A stretch of DNA of 64,000 nt. Source: Thalassotalea_A litorea (lineage in GTDB: Bacteria > Pseudomonadota > Gammaproteobacteria > Enterobacterales > Alteromonadaceae). The position numbers were made by a program, and so were the translations under genes. Below the pieces are notes generated by a model. That model saw only the letters and a list, made by a program, of their open reading frames with translations. It did not search any database and was not told the DNA's origin. Shown here piece by piece: positions 61,692 through 64,000 of this stretch (position 1 is the stretch's first letter; each line of letters starts with the position of its first letter). The stretch spans positions 186,001-250,000 of the forward strand of contig NZ_JBHZSG010000001.1 in NCBI RefSeq assembly GCF_043642205.1. The letters are read 5' to 3'.

Positions 61692-62087
61692 ATGGAAGCA
61701 ACACTTACCACCTGGGCTCTGGAATTTATCCGCTGGTTTGCCATGTTCATCGGTGCCTTTGGTGTAGTAATCACCATACTGCCATCACCCATTTTCGGTT
61801 TTTTAGGCCGATTCAAACATCTGGTTTTGTTTCATTTCCTTGCGGTTGTTGTACGATTTATTTTTGGTGCTGCATTACTGTATACCGCCAGCCAGAGCAA
61901 AATACCGGAAGTGATTAAAATCCTTGGTTTTGTTTCAATCGCAGCAGGTTTGGTATTGATGTTAATTGGTCGAAATCGCTTTATGCGGTTGATTGCCTGG
62001 ATAGCGCGCCTGACGCCATTAGTTCATGTAGCGGTTGGGTTGGTCACGGTAGCTTTTTCAGTCGTGGTTTTGTATGCCTACCATTAA
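61692..62087 (+). CDS. Small four-helix membrane protein, unknown (tandem paralogue 2)
   Basis: A 131-residue paralogue of the preceding gene, 23 nt downstream, with matching FLAVVVRFIFGAALLYTASQS and LIGRNRFMRLIAWIARL. The pair arose by tandem duplication and are presumably cotranscribed. It converges on a GST gene across an inverted repeat. Confidence 0.75.
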   Translation: MEATLTTWALEFIRWFAMFIGAFGVVITILPSPIFGFLGRFKHLVLFHFLAVVVRFIFGAALLYTASQSKIPEVIKILGFVSIAAGLVLMLIGRNRFMRLIAWIARLTPLVHVAVGLVTVAFSVVVLYAYH

Positions 62088-62115
62088 GTACTGGCCTTTA
62101 AACACTTAGGATCCA

Positions 62116-62162
62116 CTCTCGACTCGATGCAAGGCAATTATCTGCTCAAATCGAGTCGGAGT
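62116..62162. terminator. Inverted repeat between convergent membrane and GST genes
   Basis: CGACTCGAT (62120-62128) and ATCGAGTCG (62150-62158) pair perfectly; outer bases extend the stem with one bulge. There is no T-tract. It is positioned as a bidirectional terminator, but this is tentative. Confidence 0.45.
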
Positions 62163-62184
62163 AAGTTCTTATGTCTATCAGGAA

Positions 62185-62850
62185 TTAGGCGATCATTGCG
62201 TTTAACATCGCTTTTTCTTCTTTAATGATATTGGCAAAGACAGGTTCATTATGAACACGCTCCACATACGCAGAAACTTTAGGGTAGAGGGTCTTATCAA
62301 CCTGCTCATTACAATAGTGCAGGGTCATAAACATGCCTCCGACCATGATGTCGGCAAACGTCAGTGCATTACCGACTAGAAAGTCACTTTGCAACTGGCT
62401 TTCCAGGTAGTTGAGTATTGCCGGAATTTCAGTTTCCAATGCCAGTTTGATATCCGATTCGATGGGATCACGTTTAAAAACAAACGGCGCTAACACCCGT
62501 TCGGCAAATAGGTGCGCACCAATAGCGGTAACCATGACACTGCTGGCATACTGACTAAACCAAAGAGCACGTGCGGCATCTAGCGGCTCTTTTGGCAGCA
62601 ATGGTTTTTCGGGAAATGCCTTTTCCAGGTAAGCACAGATCACTTCTGAATCACTGATGTAGTCTTCTCCTGTTTTAAACAAGGGAATCTTTCCTAGTGG
62701 GCTATTATCTTTGAACTCTGTGGGTATTTCTGCTGCAAAAGGCAGAACATTGATTTGCTCATAACTTAAACCTTTATAGGCAAGTACAAGGCGAACTTTT
62801 CGAACAAACGGGGAAATCGGGGCACCGAACAGGGTTAAATCCTGGCTCAT
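62185..62850 (-). CDS. Glutathione S-transferase family protein
   Basis: The N-terminal thioredoxin-like domain contains FGAPISPFVRKVRLVLAYKG, the cis-Pro IPLF and the glutathione-binding SDSEVICAYLE; the C-terminal all-helical domain follows. The start is ATG at 62850 (MSQDLTLFGAP), with GAGAG upstream. 221 aa. The substrate cannot be told. Confidence 0.88.
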   Translation of the reverse strand: MSQDLTLFGAPISPFVRKVRLVLAYKGLSYEQINVLPFAAEIPTEFKDNSPLGKIPLFKTGEDYISDSEVICAYLEKAFPEKPLLPKEPLDAARALWFSQYASSVMVTAIGAHLFAERVLAPFVFKRDPIESDIKLALETEIPAILNYLESQLQSDFLVGNALTFADIMVGGMFMTLHYCNEQVDKTLYPKVSAYVERVHNEPVFANIIKEEKAMLNAMIA

Positions 62851-62925
62851 ATAAATCTCTCTATTGATTAGCAACATCTGGGATATGGGGGGAAGTGATC
62901 GTAAAATCAATGACAAATCAGACAA

Positions 62926-63189
62926 TTTGGTAAATGCCTGTTACCCTGAAATACATTGCCTTTTGTTTAAAATGCTTTACTCTAGAAGCAGTTTTACTGG
63001 GCATTAGTTATACCTTATCGGCGTATACCGAGGGAATTTCAGCGCCAGCAGACCAGCAAAAAACAGAGAAAAACCAGAAAAACCCAGACGAACCCAGATA
63101 AGGTCCAAAGATTTCGACCTTATGCTCCATTCTCGTTTTGTCATTTATCTCCGATACCTGGCTTAGCATAAGCAGTAACAGGCGGCCAA
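62926..63189. other. GST-methyltransferase divergent intergenic region
   Basis: Nothing beyond ordinary intergenic sequence was recognised; the promoters of both divergent genes should lie here. Confidence 0.3.
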
Positions 63190-63840
63190 ATGACAGCTCT
63201 TCGATTAAACTATCAAACCATAGAGTTTGGTAAAATAGATATACATGTTTGTACCTTGCGTAACCGTCAGGAATTCTCAGACCCGGAAGGTGTCGCCGAT
63301 AAACTCGGTATTTGCTCAGCTTCGTGGCCAATTTTCGGCGTGATCTGGCCATCTAGTATTGTGTTGGCGCACTACATGCTGAAATTCGACACCGAAGCCA
63401 AAAGTGTTCTGGAAGTAGGGTGCGGTATGGCGCTCTCAAGTTTGCTATTAAATAAGTTGTCCACCAATGTCACCGCAACAGATTATCACCCGGAAGTTCA
63501 AACCTTTCTCGACCGCAATGTATCGTTAAATGGCGATGCAGATATCGCCTTTGAACAAGTAGACTGGGCCGCAAAGAGCGATAATTTAGGCAAGTTTGAT
63601 GTGATTATCGGCAGCGACCTATTGTATGAAGATACTCATATAGAGTTACTCGCCAATTTTATCAATGACCATTCAAACCCTGAATGTGAAGTGATTATTG
63701 TCGATCCAGGTCGGGGCCGAAAAAATAAGCTCAGCACTCGGATGCAGGCATTTGGTTTTACGGCGACACAATCAAAACCCGAAAACAACGATTATCTACC
63801 GCAGGATTTTAAAGGTCATATCCTGACTTATACACGTTGA
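63190..63840 (+). CDS. SAM-dependent methyltransferase (Methyltransf_16/METTL21-like)
   Basis: A seven-beta-strand methyltransferase of 216 aa. FGVIWPSSIVLAHYM precedes SAM motif I, VLEVGCGMALSSLL (about residue 78). FDVIIGSDLLYED and IIVDPGRGRKN are typical of the lysine methyltransferase-like group seen in bacteria. The target (protein lysine or small molecule) is not known. Confidence 0.8.
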   Translation: MTALRLNYQTIEFGKIDIHVCTLRNRQEFSDPEGVADKLGICSASWPIFGVIWPSSIVLAHYMLKFDTEAKSVLEVGCGMALSSLLLNKLSTNVTATDYHPEVQTFLDRNVSLNGDADIAFEQVDWAAKSDNLGKFDVIIGSDLLYEDTHIELLANFINDHSNPECEVIIVDPGRGRKNKLSTRMQAFGFTATQSKPENNDYLPQDFKGHILTYTR

Positions 63841-63915
63841 TGCGATATACATAAATCACAAGGGCCGCTTCGTAGCGTTGTTTGTAGAGCTACTATCCCA
63901 GTCTCGATGGTGCCA

Positions 63916-64000
63916 TTAATCTTTGTACCAGGAACCATCACTTTTTTTCACAAACCAGGGGCGTGAATACCAATAATAACGTCCCGGATTCGCGATACTC
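63916..64000 (-). CDS. C-terminal fragment of an unknown gene entering from the right edge
   Basis: Read on the minus strand, an open frame from the window edge ends at a TAA (63916-63918). It encodes about 27 residues rich in aromatic and basic positions (NPGRYYWYSRPWFVKKS, then DGSWYKD at the end). The composition is protein-like and unlike random frame. The rest of the gene is outside the window. Confidence 0.5.
   Translation of the reverse strand, partial: SIANPGRYYWYSRPWFVKKSDGSWYKD

Overview
This window looks like chromosome from a marine gammaproteobacterium of the Alteromonadales, most like Colwelliaceae/Thalassotalea-type genomes. That placement is an inference from gene order and protein style. 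Several blocks match the gammaproteobacterial core order: psd-rsgA|orn, queG|nnr-tsaE-amiB-mutL-miaA-hfq-hflX-hflKC-DUF2065-purA, maeB|metJ|metBLF, argE|argCBFGH(A), and mrcA|pilMNOPQ-aroKB-dam. The ArgH(A) fusion is typical of Vibrio/Alteromonadales. No rRNA, tRNA, CRISPR, prophage or intact IS was found.

Layout. 3-6248: type II secretion genes gspF (cut by the left edge) to gspN, in one overlapping operon. 6245-9016 (minus): a glycerophosphodiesterase, psd and rsgA. 9221-11586: orn and a large membrane protein with a degenerate HPt-like C-terminus. 11587-13344: an AT-rich islet with two small unknown genes and copy 1 of a hairpin-array repeat, lying where E. coli has tRNA-Gly genes. 13345-25014: queG and the nnr-to-hflC supercluster plus DUF2065. 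25147-26442: purA. 26443-28182: a second islet with two small unknown genes, a REP-like pair and copy 2 of the hairpin array. 28183-34493: maeB, metJ and the met genes. 34854-42247: arginine biosynthesis. 42472-52869: PBP1A, the type IV pilus assembly operon, shikimate genes and dam. 53227-61062: a LysR regulator divergent from a catabolic operon (omega-aminotransferase, CoA-acylating semialdehyde dehydrogenase, cupin, aldehyde dehydrogenase, FAD amine oxidase). I read this as polyamine/diaminopropane to beta-alanine to acetyl-CoA. 61285-63840: two tandem paralogous membrane proteins, a GST and a methyltransferase. The C-terminus of a minus-strand gene enters at the right edge.

Regulation that can be seen directly: two phased MetJ box arrays between metJ and metB; a pair of ARG boxes between argE and argC, nested in a larger inverted repeat; two palindromes between the LysR gene and the aminotransferase; and several bidirectional terminators between convergent genes.

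The least explained content is non-coding. First, a roughly 265-bp element made of nine successive palindromes occurs twice (13008-13274 and 27597-27864), with further unrelated hairpins of the same design beyond it (to 13342 and 28031). At five interior mismatches the hairpins have C-A on the plus strand, which becomes G-U on the minus strand. This suggests that the minus-strand RNA is the structured molecule. Second, a MITE-like family with terminal inverted repeats has three copies (22492-22655, 34510-34774, 42247-42345), each starting within 17 nt of the stop codon of a housekeeping operon gene.
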